Translations under genes and position numbers: made by a program | Notes under the pieces: model-generated | What the model was told of the DNA's origin: nothing | The model's input: only the letters and a program-made list of their open reading frames with translations | The model's database searches: none | Assembly (NCBI GenBank): GCA_902780495.1 | Contig: CACZFM010000006.1 | Location: 1 to 64,000 of the forward strand | Length of the DNA: 64,000 nucleotides | Direction of reading: 5' to 3' | From: an uncultured Bacteroidales bacterium | Lineage (GTDB): Bacteria > Bacteroidota > Bacteroidia > Bacteroidales > Paludibacteraceae | Shown here: one piece after another, positions 17,544 through 26,747 of the stretch | Layout of the letters: each line of letters opens with the position of its first letter | Position numbering within the stretch: position 1 is the first letter of the stretch

Positions 17544-20500
17544 CTATAATCCCTTTCCGTGACACTGTTTGAATTTCTTACCGCTGCCGCACGGACATGG
17601 GTCGTTCGGACGAGGTTTCTTTTCCACTGTGATAGGCATCGGCTTCTGCATCTCACGGGTGTCGCGTCCTGCAGCTGCAGCCTGCCCACTCTGTTGGGCG
17701 GCACGCTGTACGGCATCTTTTTGCGTACGGTAACGCGAGTAATCCTGATGGCGTTCCTGGGCGGCCTGCTGCACATTCTGAGGCTGCTGCTGAGGCAACT
17801 GTCCGCGCATCAGTATGGCAATGGTGCGACGGTTGAACGAATCCAACATCTGACGGAAGATGTTAAAGCTCTCCAGCTTGTAGATAAGGAGCGGGTCTTT
17901 CTGCTCATAGCTGGCATTCTGCACCGATTGTTTCAGGTCATCCAATTGGCGGAGATGCTCTTTCCATTCGTCATCTATCACATACAGCACCATCCGCTTC
18001 TCAAATTCCTTCACCACCTCTTTGCTGTTCGTTTCCGCAGCACGGCGCAGATTGACGGATATATTATACACTTTCTTGCCGTCGGTGATAGGAATGAGGA
18101 TGTTCTCATACATGGAGCCTTTGTCTTCATATACGCGCTGGATAACGGGATTAGCCTGCTGCACCATCTTATCCATACGGCGTTTGAAAGTTTCTATCGC
18201 GGTCTCTGCCAGATTCTCGGACAGCGTACTCTCTTTGCCGGCACGGAACTCTTCCTCACTGAACGGCAGTTCCATCGCAAATGTCTGCATCACCTCGAAG
18301 CGCAGGCCTTCATAGTCCATCGTTTGACGGGCATCAGCCACCAGCGACTCGGCTGTATCGAAAATCATGTTCGTGATATCCACGCCTATACGTTCACCCA
18401 TCAGGGCGTGATGACGTTTGGCATAAATAACGTTACGCTGCTGGTTCATCACGTCATCATATTCGATGAGGCGCTTACGGATACCGAAGTTGTTCTCTTC
18501 CACTTTCTTCTGCGCTTTCTCTACGTTGCTGGAGATCATGGAATGCTCAATGGCTTCACCTTCCGCCCAGCCCATACGGTCCATCAAGCCCGCAATACGG
18601 TCGGAGCCGAACATACGCATCAGGTCGTCTTCCAGAGAGATGAAGAACACACTGGAACCCGGGTCACCCTGACGACCGGAACGGCCGCGCAACTGTCTGT
18701 CCACGCGACGGCTCTCATGGCGTTCTGTACCCAATATGGCAAGACCGCCTGCATCTTTCACTTCCTGTGTCAGCTTGATATCCGTACCACGACCCGCCAT
18801 GTTGGTAGCGATAGTCACTACGCCCGGACGGCCTGCCTCTGCCACCACCATTGCTTCCTGTTGGTGCAACTTGGCATTCAGCACGTTATGTTTTATCTTG
18901 CGCAGAGTCAGCATCTTACTCAGCAACTCCGATATTTCCACGCTAGTAGTACCCACCAATACGGGGCGGCCTGCCTGAACCAGACGCTGTATCTCGTCTA
19001 TCACGGCATTGTATTTCTCACGCTTGGTGCGATAGATACGGTCGTTCATGTCCTGGCGGGCGATAGGACGGTTGGTGGGAATGATTACCACATCCAGTTT
19101 GTAGATATTCCAGAACTCACCTGCTTCCGTTTCGGCAGTACCGGTCATACCTGCCAGTTTCTTGTACATACGGAAATAGTTCTGCAGCGTGATGGTGGCA
19201 AATGTCTGCGTGGCACCTTCCACTTTCACATTCTCCTTTGCCTCTACCGCTTGGTGCAGGCCGTCACTCCAACGGCGTCCTTCCATGATACGGCCGGTCT
19301 GCTCATCTACAATCTTCACCTCGTTGTTGTCGATGATGTAATCTACATCCTTCTCAAACAGCGTATAGGCTTTCAATAGTTGGTGGACAGTATGCACACG
19401 CTCGGACTTGACGGAGTAGTTCGTCATTATTTCGTCTTTGCGTTGCTGCTTTTCTTCCTGAGAAAGGTTTTCTTTTTCCAGTTCCGCTATCTCGCTTCCC
19501 ACATCGGGAAGAACGAAGAACTGCGGGTCATCGGTATTGCCTGTCAGGGTGTCTATGCCCTTGTCAGTAAGTTCTATCGATTTGTTCTTTTCATCAATAA
19601 CGAAGTAGAGTTCATCGGTTGCCACATGCATGTTTTTCTCATTCTCTTGCATGTAGAACTCTTCCGTCTTCTGCAGGCGCACTTTCACGCCTTGTTCACT
19701 AAGGTATTTGATAAGCGCTTTCGACTTCGGCATTCCCTTATACACGCGGAACAATGCCAATTCGCCTTCTTCGCGCACCTTGGGGTCATCGCTCGGCATC
19801 TTGGCTTTCGCCTCTGCCAGCAGTTTGGTGGTGAGGGTGGTCTGTGTACGCACCAGCAACTCCACGCGATGTTTGTACTCGTCAAACATCTGGTCTTCGC
19901 CTTTGGGTATCGGACCGCTGATGATGAGCGGTGTACGGGCATCGTCTATCAGCACGGAGTCCACCTCGTCCACAATGGCATAGTTATGTCCGCGCTGAAC
20001 CAAATCCATCGGAGAGATAGCCATATTGTCGCGCAGGTAGTCAAAGCCGAACTCGTTGTTCGTACCGAACGTGATGTCTGCCGCATAGGCTTTCCGGCGG
20101 TCGTCCGAGTTGGGTTTGTGCTTGTCGATACAATCCACTGTCAAACCATGGAACATATAGAGCGGACCCATCCACTCCGAGTCACGTTTGGCGAGGTAAT
20201 CGTTCACCGTCACCACGTGTACGCCTTCATGCGTCATGGCGTTGAGGAAGACGGGCAGGGTCGCTACCAAGGTCTTACCTTCACCGGTGGCCATCTCTGC
20301 TATCTTGCCTTGGTGGAGCACAACGCCGCCAATGAGTTGCACATCGTAGTGCACCATATCCCATGTCACTTCGTTGCCGCCGGCGGTCCAATGGTTGAAA
20401 TATACTGCCTCATTGCCGTCTATCTCCACGAAGTCAAAGCGAGGGTCGGCAGCCAAGTTGCGGTCCATATCATTGGCGGTAACGCGCACTTCGCTGTTCT

Positions 20501-20867
20501 CTGCAAAGCGGCGGGCTGTGGATTTCACAATGGCAAACACTTCGGGAAGAATCTCCATCAGCACCTCTTTGTAGGTATTTTGGATGGTTTTGCCGAGTTC
20601 GTCTATCTCGTCATACACTTTTTCGCGTTTGTCGATATCCAGTTCCTCTATGCCTGCTTTCAGGGTGGCAATACGGGCACGCGGGTCGCTCACACTATCC
20701 TGTATCTTTTGCATGAGCGCAGCGGAACGGGCACGCAGGGCATCGTTGTCCAATGCGTCTATTTCGGGATAGACGGCCTTGATTTGTTCCACAACCGGCA
20801 TTATCTCACGCATATCGCGTTGCGATTTATTGCCAAACAATTTGCTTATAAAACTGATAAAACTCAT
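17544..20867 (-). CDS. secA: Preprotein translocase ATPase SecA
   Basis: Drives Sec-dependent export through SecYEG. 1107 aa, longer than the proteobacterial protein, in line with the Bacteroidota form, which has an insertion in the first nucleotide-binding domain (visible here as a lysine/glutamate-rich stretch at about residues 310-430). Motifs: [10 protein letters not shown] (Walker A), [31 protein letters not shown], and the C-terminal zinc site [15 protein letters not shown] used for SecB/lipid contact in other species. First gene of secA-fmt-HD. Confidence 0.97.
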   Translation of the reverse strand: MSFISFISKLFGNKSQRDMREIMPVVEQIKAVYPEIDALDNDALRARSAALMQKIQDSVSDPRARIATLKAGIEELDIDKREKVYDEIDELGKTIQNTYKEVLMEILPEVFAIVKSTARRFAENSEVRVTANDMDRNLAADPRFDFVEIDGNEAVYFNHWTAGGNEVTWDMVHYDVQLIGGVVLHQGKIAEMATGEGKTLVATLPVFLNAMTHEGVHVVTVNDYLAKRDSEWMGPLYMFHGLTVDCIDKHKPNSDDRRKAYAADITFGTNNEFGFDYLRDNMAISPMDLVQRGHNYAIVDEVDSVLIDDARTPLIISGPIPKGEDQMFDEYKHRVELLVRTQTTLTTKLLAEAKAKMPSDDPKVREEGELALFRVYKGMPKSKALIKYLSEQGVKVRLQKTEEFYMQENEKNMHVATDELYFVIDEKNKSIELTDKGIDTLTGNTDDPQFFVLPDVGSEIAELEKENLSQEEKQQRKDEIMTNYSVKSERVHTVHQLLKAYTLFEKDVDYIIDNNEVKIVDEQTGRIMEGRRWSDGLHQAVEAKENVKVEGATQTFATITLQNYFRMYKKLAGMTGTAETEAGEFWNIYKLDVVIIPTNRPIARQDMNDRIYRTKREKYNAVIDEIQRLVQAGRPVLVGTTSVEISELLSKMLTLRKIKHNVLNAKLHQQEAMVVAEAGRPGVVTIATNMAGRGTDIKLTQEVKDAGGLAILGTERHESRRVDRQLRGRSGRQGDPGSSVFFISLEDDLMRMFGSDRIAGLMDRMGWAEGEAIEHSMISSNVEKAQKKVEENNFGIRKRLIEYDDVMNQQRNVIYAKRHHALMGERIGVDITNMIFDTAESLVADARQTMDYEGLRFEVMQTFAMELPFSEEEFRAGKESTLSENLAETAIETFKRRMDKMVQQANPVIQRVYEDKGSMYENILIPITDGKKVYNISVNLRRAAETNSKEVVKEFEKRMVLYVIDDEWKEHLRQLDDLKQSVQNASYEQKDPLLIYKLESFNIFRQMLDSFNRRTIAILMRGQLPQQQPQNVQQAAQERHQDYSRYRTQKDAVQRAAQQSGQAAAAGRDTREMQKPMPITVEKKPRPNDPCPCGSGKKFKQCHGKGL

Positions 20868-20921
20868 ATCTTTTGTTCTTTCTGATTACGTAGTTTACGC
20901 GGGTCCAACCCAAAAACGCGA

Positions 20922-20953
20922 CAAAGGTACAACAAATATTTGGAATATGCAAA
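20922..20953 (-). promoter_or_regulatory. secA promoter
   Basis: On the - strand TTTG (20953-20950) and TACCTTTG (20929-20922), spacer 20 bp, about 55 bp before the secA ATG. Bases 20922-20970 are the second member of the 49-bp block shared with the addAB and C10 protease promoters. Confidence 0.88.
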
Positions 20954-21176
20954 TAAAAACGCGCAAAAGTCGCAGAAAGCTTGTTTTTGAAGACTCGGCA
21001 CGTTTTTATTTACTGTTCGCACAAGGGTGCGAACGTACTTTCGGCGGGTCCCTGCGCTCTAAAAGCAGCAGGGAGGGCCGAAATTACTACAAATATACAT
21101 TTTGCATACTCCTGTAACAGACCTGAGTGGTAACGGAGTGATAAGGTAGGCACCCTCAAAAGAGAGGCCGTTTACT

Positions 21177-21220
21177 TGCGACCTACGAGCGACCTACGGG
21201 ACAGATACGGGACGATAATA
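21177..21220. repeat. 11-bp-period tandem repeat, four units
   Basis: Units TGCGACCTACG, AGCGACCTACG, GGACAGATACG and GGACGATAATA, each 11 bp, becoming more degenerate to the right. Shorter arrays with the same period are nearby: GAGTGGTAACG/GAGTGATAAGG at 21125-21146 and GTTCCTGAGCG/GTTCCTGATAG at 21317-21338. Confidence 0.75.
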
Positions 21221-21404
21221 ACTCCCACCATCCGGCACTTGTATTGTTCTCTTAACTACCGACACGACTACCGACATTTTCCATTGGATGCCGCTACTCG
21301 CATCGGTTACAAATCAGTTCCTGAGCGGTTCCTGATAGGTTTACGTTCATTTCAACTTCGTATCCGGGTGCCGTCAAAAGTGTATTTCGCACATGGCACT
21401 TTGA

Positions 21405-21475
21405 CACTTTGGCACTTTCGTTTTTATGTATAACGAACTGAAACAAAGAGCGTTCCGGCAGAAAGTGCCAAAGTG
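21405..21475. repeat. 15-bp perfect inverted repeat
   Basis: Left arm CACTTTGGCACTTTC (21405-21419) pairs perfectly with GAAAGTGCCAAAGTG (21461-21475) across a 41-nt loop. Read on + it is followed by a T-rich stretch at 21482-21488, so it could act as a weak terminator on that strand, though no + gene precedes it. Confidence 0.8.
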
Positions 21476-21512
21476 CCACATCTTTTTTATTATACCTTCT
21501 TTGCACGAAAAC

Positions 21513-21722
21513 TTATTTTATAGCAGCACGTTCTTTGAGGTGTTGCTCTTTTCGTTCGGCACGGTTGCGTTTGATGGTGGTATAATAACAGAAACCTGCC
21601 ATCGGATGCCGCCATTCTTCGTCTTCGATACGCTCCCACTCTGCATTCTCTTTTCTGCGGGTTTTGAGTTCTTGACACCAGAAACAGATGTCTGATAAAA
21701 GTCGTTTTGTGTATTTGAACAT
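21513..21722 (-). CDS. Small hypothetical protein, end of polysaccharide operon
   Basis: 69 aa, Trp/Arg/Lys/Glu-rich (DICFWCQELKTRRKENAEWE in the first half, repeated Arg-Lys-Glu helix at the C-terminus), no signal peptide and no membrane segment. It starts 9 bp after the glycosyltransferase stop in the same direction, which favours a real co-transcribed gene. I do not recognise a family. The short length leaves a chance that it is not translated. Confidence 0.5.
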   Translation of the reverse strand: MFKYTKRLLSDICFWCQELKTRRKENAEWERIEDEEWRHPMAGFCYYTTIKRNRAERKEQHLKERAAIK

Positions 21723-21731
21723 AATTGTCGA

Positions 21732-22775
21732 TTATTTGAGTTTCAGATATAATTGGTATACTATTAACAAGCAAGAATTGATAAGGATAGAGAAGTACTT
21801 GTGGCGAATGCCGAGATGAGCCATTTTGCTCCATCCGTAGGCGTATTTATACATGCATGAATCATTATAAATGGCGCGGCGATTAACTTGCGTGTCAATA
21901 CGCTTATAGAACCGGACAATCTCTGCGGGTGTTTTCAGTTTGAACAAGCGTTTGAGCGACATGGTCACATTGTGGATGGATCCTTCAAGAACTCCGTCTG
22001 CAAACCGCTGGAGGCCATCATCCGTGCGTTTGTGCAAATCGATATCTTGTTGGATTATGGTGTAGAATGCCCGCATACGCAAACCTAAAAGGAAGTAGTC
22101 TGCCGTGTTCTTGTAGTTTGTGCAATGTGTTGTAGAGCCCTCGCGATAATAGGCGAGATATCCAAGTTCTGGAGAATATGCCATCCGTTGCGCATAATAA
22201 AGATGAACAGCGACAAAGTCTGAATCTTCATAAAGAACATTTTCTCTAAAAGGATAGTTTGATTGACTGAGGAAATCCCTGCTATATACATATGCGACAG
22301 GCCCAGAACACCAATATGGATGTTTGAGTTGCATCTCCACACCGGAGAAAACTTGGTTCTCCTTGAATGATAGTTTATCTGCTTCGGCCGTTATGACTCC
22401 ATGTTCATTAGCACGTCCATAGTGGAATGCCGTCATGTCTGTATTCTGCTCTTTTGCCAAGCGGATTGCGGCAACAATGCCTTCTGCTACCGCATCATCG
22501 CTATCTACAAAGCAGATGTATTCGCCTTTCGCAACGGACATGCCTCTATTGCGTGCGGCTCCTTGACGGTTGTTCTTTGATTGACGTAAGAGCGTAATGT
22601 TCGGATATCGCAATTGATATTCTGTAACAATATTGCAGGTGTTATCCGTGCTGCAATCATCCACAAAAATCACCTCAAACTCAGACGGATTGAGCGACAG
22701 CGCATAGATACTATCCAAGCACCGTTTTACCGTGTGAGCGGAATTATAGGAGGGTATAATGAAAGAGACTAACAT
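21732..22775 (-). CDS. Family 2 glycosyltransferase
   Basis: 347 aa. N-terminal GT-A fold: VSFIIPSYNSAHTVKRCLDS at the start, FEVIFVDDCSTDNT (about 33-46) and the metal-binding CFVDSDDAV near residue 90. The C-terminal part is helical and basic, without clear membrane spans. Probably adds one sugar to the repeat unit made by this operon; donor and acceptor cannot be predicted. Its start overlaps the end of the GT4 gene before it by 7 bp. Confidence 0.9.
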   Translation of the reverse strand: MLVSFIIPSYNSAHTVKRCLDSIYALSLNPSEFEVIFVDDCSTDNTCNIVTEYQLRYPNITLLRQSKNNRQGAARNRGMSVAKGEYICFVDSDDAVAEGIVAAIRLAKEQNTDMTAFHYGRANEHGVITAEADKLSFKENQVFSGVEMQLKHPYWCSGPVAYVYSRDFLSQSNYPFRENVLYEDSDFVAVHLYYAQRMAYSPELGYLAYYREGSTTHCTNYKNTADYFLLGLRMRAFYTIIQQDIDLHKRTDDGLQRFADGVLEGSIHNVTMSLKRLFKLKTPAEIVRFYKRIDTQVNRRAIYNDSCMYKYAYGWSKMAHLGIRHKYFSILINSCLLIVYQLYLKLK

Positions 22776-23944
22776 TTTGTATCAAGCACATTTTGTTTGA
22801 CTATCTCGTTAAATGCCTTACGTGAGAAATGGGCTTTCATTGTCGAATAGGCTTTTGTTGCAATGTCATGATTTTGCTTCTCGTTATTCAAAAGCGCAAC
22901 TATTTTCTCAGCAAAAGCGGTATCATCCTCGGCGATTAAGATTTCTTTATTATCAGCAAAATACTCGCTGAAACCGCGTACACCATAAGTGGTTGTAACA
23001 CATGGACGCCGCATTTGCATTGCTTCTAATACTTTGATGTTTGTACCAGCCCCTCCATAAATAGGAACTACTACTGCATGGGCTTCTTGATACTCGTTTT
23101 GCAAGTCGTCCACAAAACCCATATATTTCACGCCCTCTATCTTGCTCCACTTATCCAGGTATGCTTGTTGATTGCAACCTCCCACCAAATGCAACTCTAC
23201 AGCAGGAATTTGTTGACGTATCAAAGGAAATACATTATTTACGAACTTGTCCACACCTTGCGCATTAGGGCCATAACTCATGTTACCAACAAACAACAGT
23301 CGTGGTGTCGTTTGTACATATTTAACGAGGGGCAAATCATATTCGTAGAACGGAATATTGGGCAAGTATGCAGAGTTCTTGTATTTTGCTTGTACGGGAT
23401 TTGCATAAAACGTAAACCGGCAAGCACGCTGGATTTTATCCACTACTTTCTCAATAATGGCAACGCGATAGCGATGGTACATTCTATTACGCCAAGTGCG
23501 AGAGGTGCGTGCAGCCGTTCGCTCTACGTCACAAGGATTATCGTCCACATCAATCACTAACTTGTCTGCAAAATCCAACAAACCGCACATCATTGCTTCC
23601 GGAATATAACGGCAGACTATCAAATCATAATGCTTTTGTGCTATAAAGTCCATGACAATCTCGGTACATTGTTTGTTCTTTGGGAACATAGCATATGGAT
23701 TGAGAGGAGTGAGCATCCTTAGGAATTTTATTACTCGTCCTTCTTTCTGACCTATTCGAGGAGCAGAGTCAGAATATAATACCGTACAATCCTCACGACT
23801 GGATGTTACTCCATCAACAAATGAAATTACATCTACATGCCCTAACAGAGTGCAAGCCTCAAAGAGCAAATTGGTCCGCTGCGTTGAGCCCCAGCCGGTT
23901 CCATCCAACGGATTGAACGAGGGAGATACAAATAAGATGTTCAT
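22769..23944 (-). CDS. GT4-like glycosyltransferase
   Basis: 391 aa, GT-B fold. N-terminus NILFVSPSFNPLDGTGWGST is the acceptor-side Rossmann start; the donor-binding C-terminal half shows RLLFVGNMSYGPNAQGV (about 205-220) and VPIYGGAGTNIKVLEAMQMR (about 305-325), the usual E(x7)E region. Cytoplasmic or membrane-associated. Part of the polysaccharide operon, 8 bp after the GT2 gene at 23953. Confidence 0.88.
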   Translation of the reverse strand: MNILFVSPSFNPLDGTGWGSTQRTNLLFEACTLLGHVDVISFVDGVTSSREDCTVLYSDSAPRIGQKEGRVIKFLRMLTPLNPYAMFPKNKQCTEIVMDFIAQKHYDLIVCRYIPEAMMCGLLDFADKLVIDVDDNPCDVERTAARTSRTWRNRMYHRYRVAIIEKVVDKIQRACRFTFYANPVQAKYKNSAYLPNIPFYEYDLPLVKYVQTTPRLLFVGNMSYGPNAQGVDKFVNNVFPLIRQQIPAVELHLVGGCNQQAYLDKWSKIEGVKYMGFVDDLQNEYQEAHAVVVPIYGGAGTNIKVLEAMQMRRPCVTTTYGVRGFSEYFADNKEILIAEDDTAFAEKIVALLNNEKQNHDIATKAYSTMKAHFSRKAFNEIVKQNVLDTKC

Positions 23945-23952
23945 ATAGCTCT

Positions 23953-24873
23953 TTATATTAGTATTCCAAAATGTCTTTCCAAACTACCGATTAACCACAA
24001 CACGTACTTATCAAAACGACCATGAGAATAACCATCTTGCCATTGATTCAAGATGTCTTCTCTTATTTGCTCGTTGTCAAGATTCGCTATTCGGTATCTT
24101 GATATATGAGAAGCATAGGCTAGATACTTTTCTACACTATTCAAATGGTGCTTTGAAGCGATATATTCGTACACGCGTCTGTCTTCTTTAGCGGTTATTC
24201 CTTTGGATAATTTTGTCCCCGTAACGGACTTTACACTTTGGCGCCAGAAGGCAAGATTCTTATTTACTTTGACTACATTTCCACAAGCTGCGACTTCACT
24301 CCAAAATTGGTAATCGCCAGTACTTTGATAGGTTTGATAGGCATTAGAGACAAAAGGTAATACGGATCTTTTAAAGATAGCTCCGCTTGCATTGTGTATA
24401 TCACAGAAACGAGCCATTCTTCTCCGCACAAAGCGTTTTCCGTTATAGTTTCTATTCTTCCATTCCTTGGATTGCGAGATGATATTGTTCTCTTCGTCGC
24501 ACATTATATAATTACTATGCGCGACAACCACATCTTTGTGTTTCAGGCATTCGTTCATTAATTGTTCTAGAAAATCATTTGTGCAGTAGTCATCGCTTTC
24601 AGCGATCCAGATCCATTCACCCTTTGCTATGTTGAATCCCCTTTCCCACTGTTTAAACGTTGAACCGGAATTTGTCTCGTTCACGACAATCTGTGACAAA
24701 TGAGGATTGTCTTTATAGCGATTGATAACATCCAAACTATTATCCGTTGATTTATCATCGAGGATAATCACCTCGAAGTTCGGGTAAGTCTGATCGAAGA
24801 CACTATTCAACCGCTGCTCCAAATATTGAGCATGGTTGAAATTTGGGATTATAACTGATACTAATGCGTCCAT
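23953..24873 (-). CDS. Family 2 glycosyltransferase
   Basis: 306 aa. GT-A signatures: VSVIIPNFNHAQYLEQRLNS, FEVIILDDKSTDNS and the metal-binding WIAESDDYC near residue 92. The C-terminal 100 residues are helical. Spaced 8-9 bp from both neighbours, so translation is likely coupled. Sugar specificity unknown. Confidence 0.9.
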   Translation of the reverse strand: MDALVSVIIPNFNHAQYLEQRLNSVFDQTYPNFEVIILDDKSTDNSLDVINRYKDNPHLSQIVVNETNSGSTFKQWERGFNIAKGEWIWIAESDDYCTNDFLEQLMNECLKHKDVVVAHSNYIMCDEENNIISQSKEWKNRNYNGKRFVRRRMARFCDIHNASGAIFKRSVLPFVSNAYQTYQSTGDYQFWSEVAACGNVVKVNKNLAFWRQSVKSVTGTKLSKGITAKEDRRVYEYIASKHHLNSVEKYLAYASHISRYRIANLDNEQIREDILNQWQDGYSHGRFDKYVLWLIGSLERHFGILI

Positions 24874-24881
24874 AGTGTATT

Positions 24882-25820
24882 TTATTTGTTTCGACTTTTC
24901 TGTCGTTTTCTGATTTCTAACAATATTTGGATTGGAATATATAGCAAAATATTAATAACGAACGAGCATATTCCAAACACATGTAACCAAAATACCGAAT
25001 GATTCATCTTGCAAATTTTAACCCATATTTCAGAGTGATACCCATATTGATGTTTTGATCGTTTTCGGCAGAAGTTCCTAATTCCCTCCATTAACCCAAC
25101 TTTCACAAGTTTCTTTTTTGCAACACTAGGTATATTATCATGATATGTGATTCTGAAATGTTTTGTATTGCGAACATCTTCTCCTTCCGGCAAAAAATAG
25201 TTAATGGGAATATCGTGTTTCCACAAACAATATATATACGAAAATTGGTCTCTAAATGAGTAATTTAGTATCCATTCCCACCAGAGTTCATCAACATTTT
25301 TCATTTGTTTAGTGTGAATACGAAAAATAATGCCATTTTCAGTAAGCCCAAAATGTTCCGGAAATCCCTTTTCGTATAAAACATTCATTTGTTGAATAGC
25401 ATTGACATCATTTTCAAATCCCATGGCGCACATATCAAATGAATGACGATAAACACAATCACGCCCGGTAGCTAAAAGTTTTATGCCTGCATATTCTATT
25501 TGTTGTTCGTATAATTTTATTACTCTATCATACACCCATTGATCTGCTATTTGAATATTAGCGTCAATATACAATGACGCTTCGTACTCAGCAAGCATCG
25601 TTTCCGGATGAGTTTTTGGGAATCTTGATATTCGTTTATTATCGTTTGTTGTAACGCCATCAGGTTGAGGTATCGAACGAACATGCCAGATTCCTATAGT
25701 ATCTTCTCTAAAATCATTTGAGAATAAGACATAATCAAAACGCGAATCCACAACCAGTGGCTGTTGAATATCATCATATCCACCAGTTAGCACAGTATAT
25801 ACTACTAATTTCTTTTTCAT
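24882..25820 (-). CDS. DUF616 (TOD1/MUCI70-like) glycosyltransferase-domain protein
   Basis: 312 aa. The opening KLVVYTVLTGGYDDIQQP with FDYVLFSND and the SLYIDANIQI motif near residue 85 are typical of the DUF616 group, thought to be glycosyltransferases. A hydrophobic segment at about 275-300 (LHVFGICSFVINILLYIPI) followed by a basic tail suggests C-terminal membrane anchoring. The stop shares a base with the next start. Function is by family only. Confidence 0.75.
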   Translation of the reverse strand: MKKKLVVYTVLTGGYDDIQQPLVVDSRFDYVLFSNDFREDTIGIWHVRSIPQPDGVTTNDNKRISRFPKTHPETMLAEYEASLYIDANIQIADQWVYDRVIKLYEQQIEYAGIKLLATGRDCVYRHSFDMCAMGFENDVNAIQQMNVLYEKGFPEHFGLTENGIIFRIHTKQMKNVDELWWEWILNYSFRDQFSYIYCLWKHDIPINYFLPEGEDVRNTKHFRITYHDNIPSVAKKKLVKVGLMEGIRNFCRKRSKHQYGYHSEIWVKICKMNHSVFWLHVFGICSFVINILLYIPIQILLEIRKRQKSRNK

Positions 25821-26743
25821 TATAGTTTTAACTTTTCGCCATAAATTGCATCATATTTATCGGGGTAAAATCGATCCAAACCTCCACCATTATAGAATGT
25901 AATCTCTCCTATTTTAGCCTCCCCATCAATATCATAGAAATCTACTCTTACAAACTTGCATAATGATGCTATCTCCTTTCCTATACGTAACATCTCTTCA
26001 TATTTTGGGGGACGAGGGACATTGGATGTGTTAGAGTTTTCGTTATACAAGATAGGATTGGTGTAAACAAATGGTAGCCTATTCCAGTTCTCGTCATACG
26101 TGCAACGATCTTGAGATTCATTGTTCCAATATGTCACATTGGTAAACCAATATTCACCATTTCCATAGAATAATTTTATATCCGTAGGAAGATTACCATT
26201 TTTAGTTCGACATAATGGTTCTACCATTATTACTCGTTGCTTGATGTTCTTATACGGCCATTCTCTATCATAGTAATAATAATTTGTTTGTAACGCTCTC
26301 TTCAGATTAGTTACTACATACCCCCAATCATACTGCTTACCATCCTTGTCATAAAATAATAGAGAATTCTTATTATAACATAAAAATACCGACCCCGAAT
26401 CATGATTACACTTAATGGCAAATTGATTAGGGAGTGCGTCTCTATCTATCTCATCAACGCATGTAAATGTGTATATATTTGGCACTATATATTGTTCTCC
26501 AAAGCGTTTTTTAAACCATTCTTTTAATTTATGTTTGTCTGCGAGAATAGTATAGAGAGGATTGTGATCGTACAATTTTAACCACATCATCTTTTCCGCG
26601 ACTGTTTGTGGACTGGTGATGTTTAAACGCTTTCCCATGCATTTTTCATACCGAAGTTCAACAAACCATCTGTCAGGCATCCACCATCTACCATGGCGAT
26701 ATTTTAGCATTTTATTTGCAATATATCTCTCTAAACGATTCAT
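25820..26743 (-). CDS. TupA-like ATP-grasp protein
   Basis: 307 aa. Matches the TupA-like ATP-grasp pattern found in surface-polysaccharide loci: an N-terminal KCMGKRLNITSPQTVAEKM stretch, LADKHKLKEWFKKRFGEQYIVP (about 62-83), KCNHDSGSVFLC, and late acidic residues FVRVDFYDIDGEAKIGEITF that would bind Mg-ATP. The family is named after a protein of teichuronopeptide synthesis, so it may attach an amino acid or peptide to the glycan; the real substrate is unknown. Coding sequence is noticeably AT-rich. Confidence 0.78.
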   Translation of the reverse strand: MNRLERYIANKMLKYRHGRWWMPDRWFVELRYEKCMGKRLNITSPQTVAEKMMWLKLYDHNPLYTILADKHKLKEWFKKRFGEQYIVPNIYTFTCVDEIDRDALPNQFAIKCNHDSGSVFLCYNKNSLLFYDKDGKQYDWGYVVTNLKRALQTNYYYYDREWPYKNIKQRVIMVEPLCRTKNGNLPTDIKLFYGNGEYWFTNVTYWNNESQDRCTYDENWNRLPFVYTNPILYNENSNTSNVPRPPKYEEMLRIGKEIASLCKFVRVDFYDIDGEAKIGEITFYNGGGLDRFYPDKYDAIYGEKLKL

Positions 26744-26747
26744 ATGA

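Larger units (their letters stand above)
20971..21512. other. Gene-poor, repeat- and hairpin-rich spacer
   Basis: About 540 bp with no convincing gene. It contains hairpin 21015-21034 (GTTCGCAC, loop AAGG, GTGCGAAC); a two-part stem at 21039-21083 (TTTCGGC with GCCGAAA outside, TCCCTGC with GCAGGGA inside); 11-bp-period repeats at 21125-21146, 21177-21220 and 21317-21349; an 8-bp-period run of CACTTTGR around 21396-21419; and a 15-bp inverted repeat, 21405-21419 with 21461-21475. None of the stems is followed by a good U-tract in the direction of the polysaccharide operon. Confidence 0.7.

Noticed and set aside
21090..21097. Possible -7 box (TATATTTG on -) in the repeat island
   Set aside because: No TTTG-like -33 box at the right distance and no gene start downstream that needs it.
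21294..21506. 70-codon open frame on - in the repeat island
   Set aside because: It spans the 15-bp inverted repeat and the CACTTTG repeats and shows no protein-like pattern.
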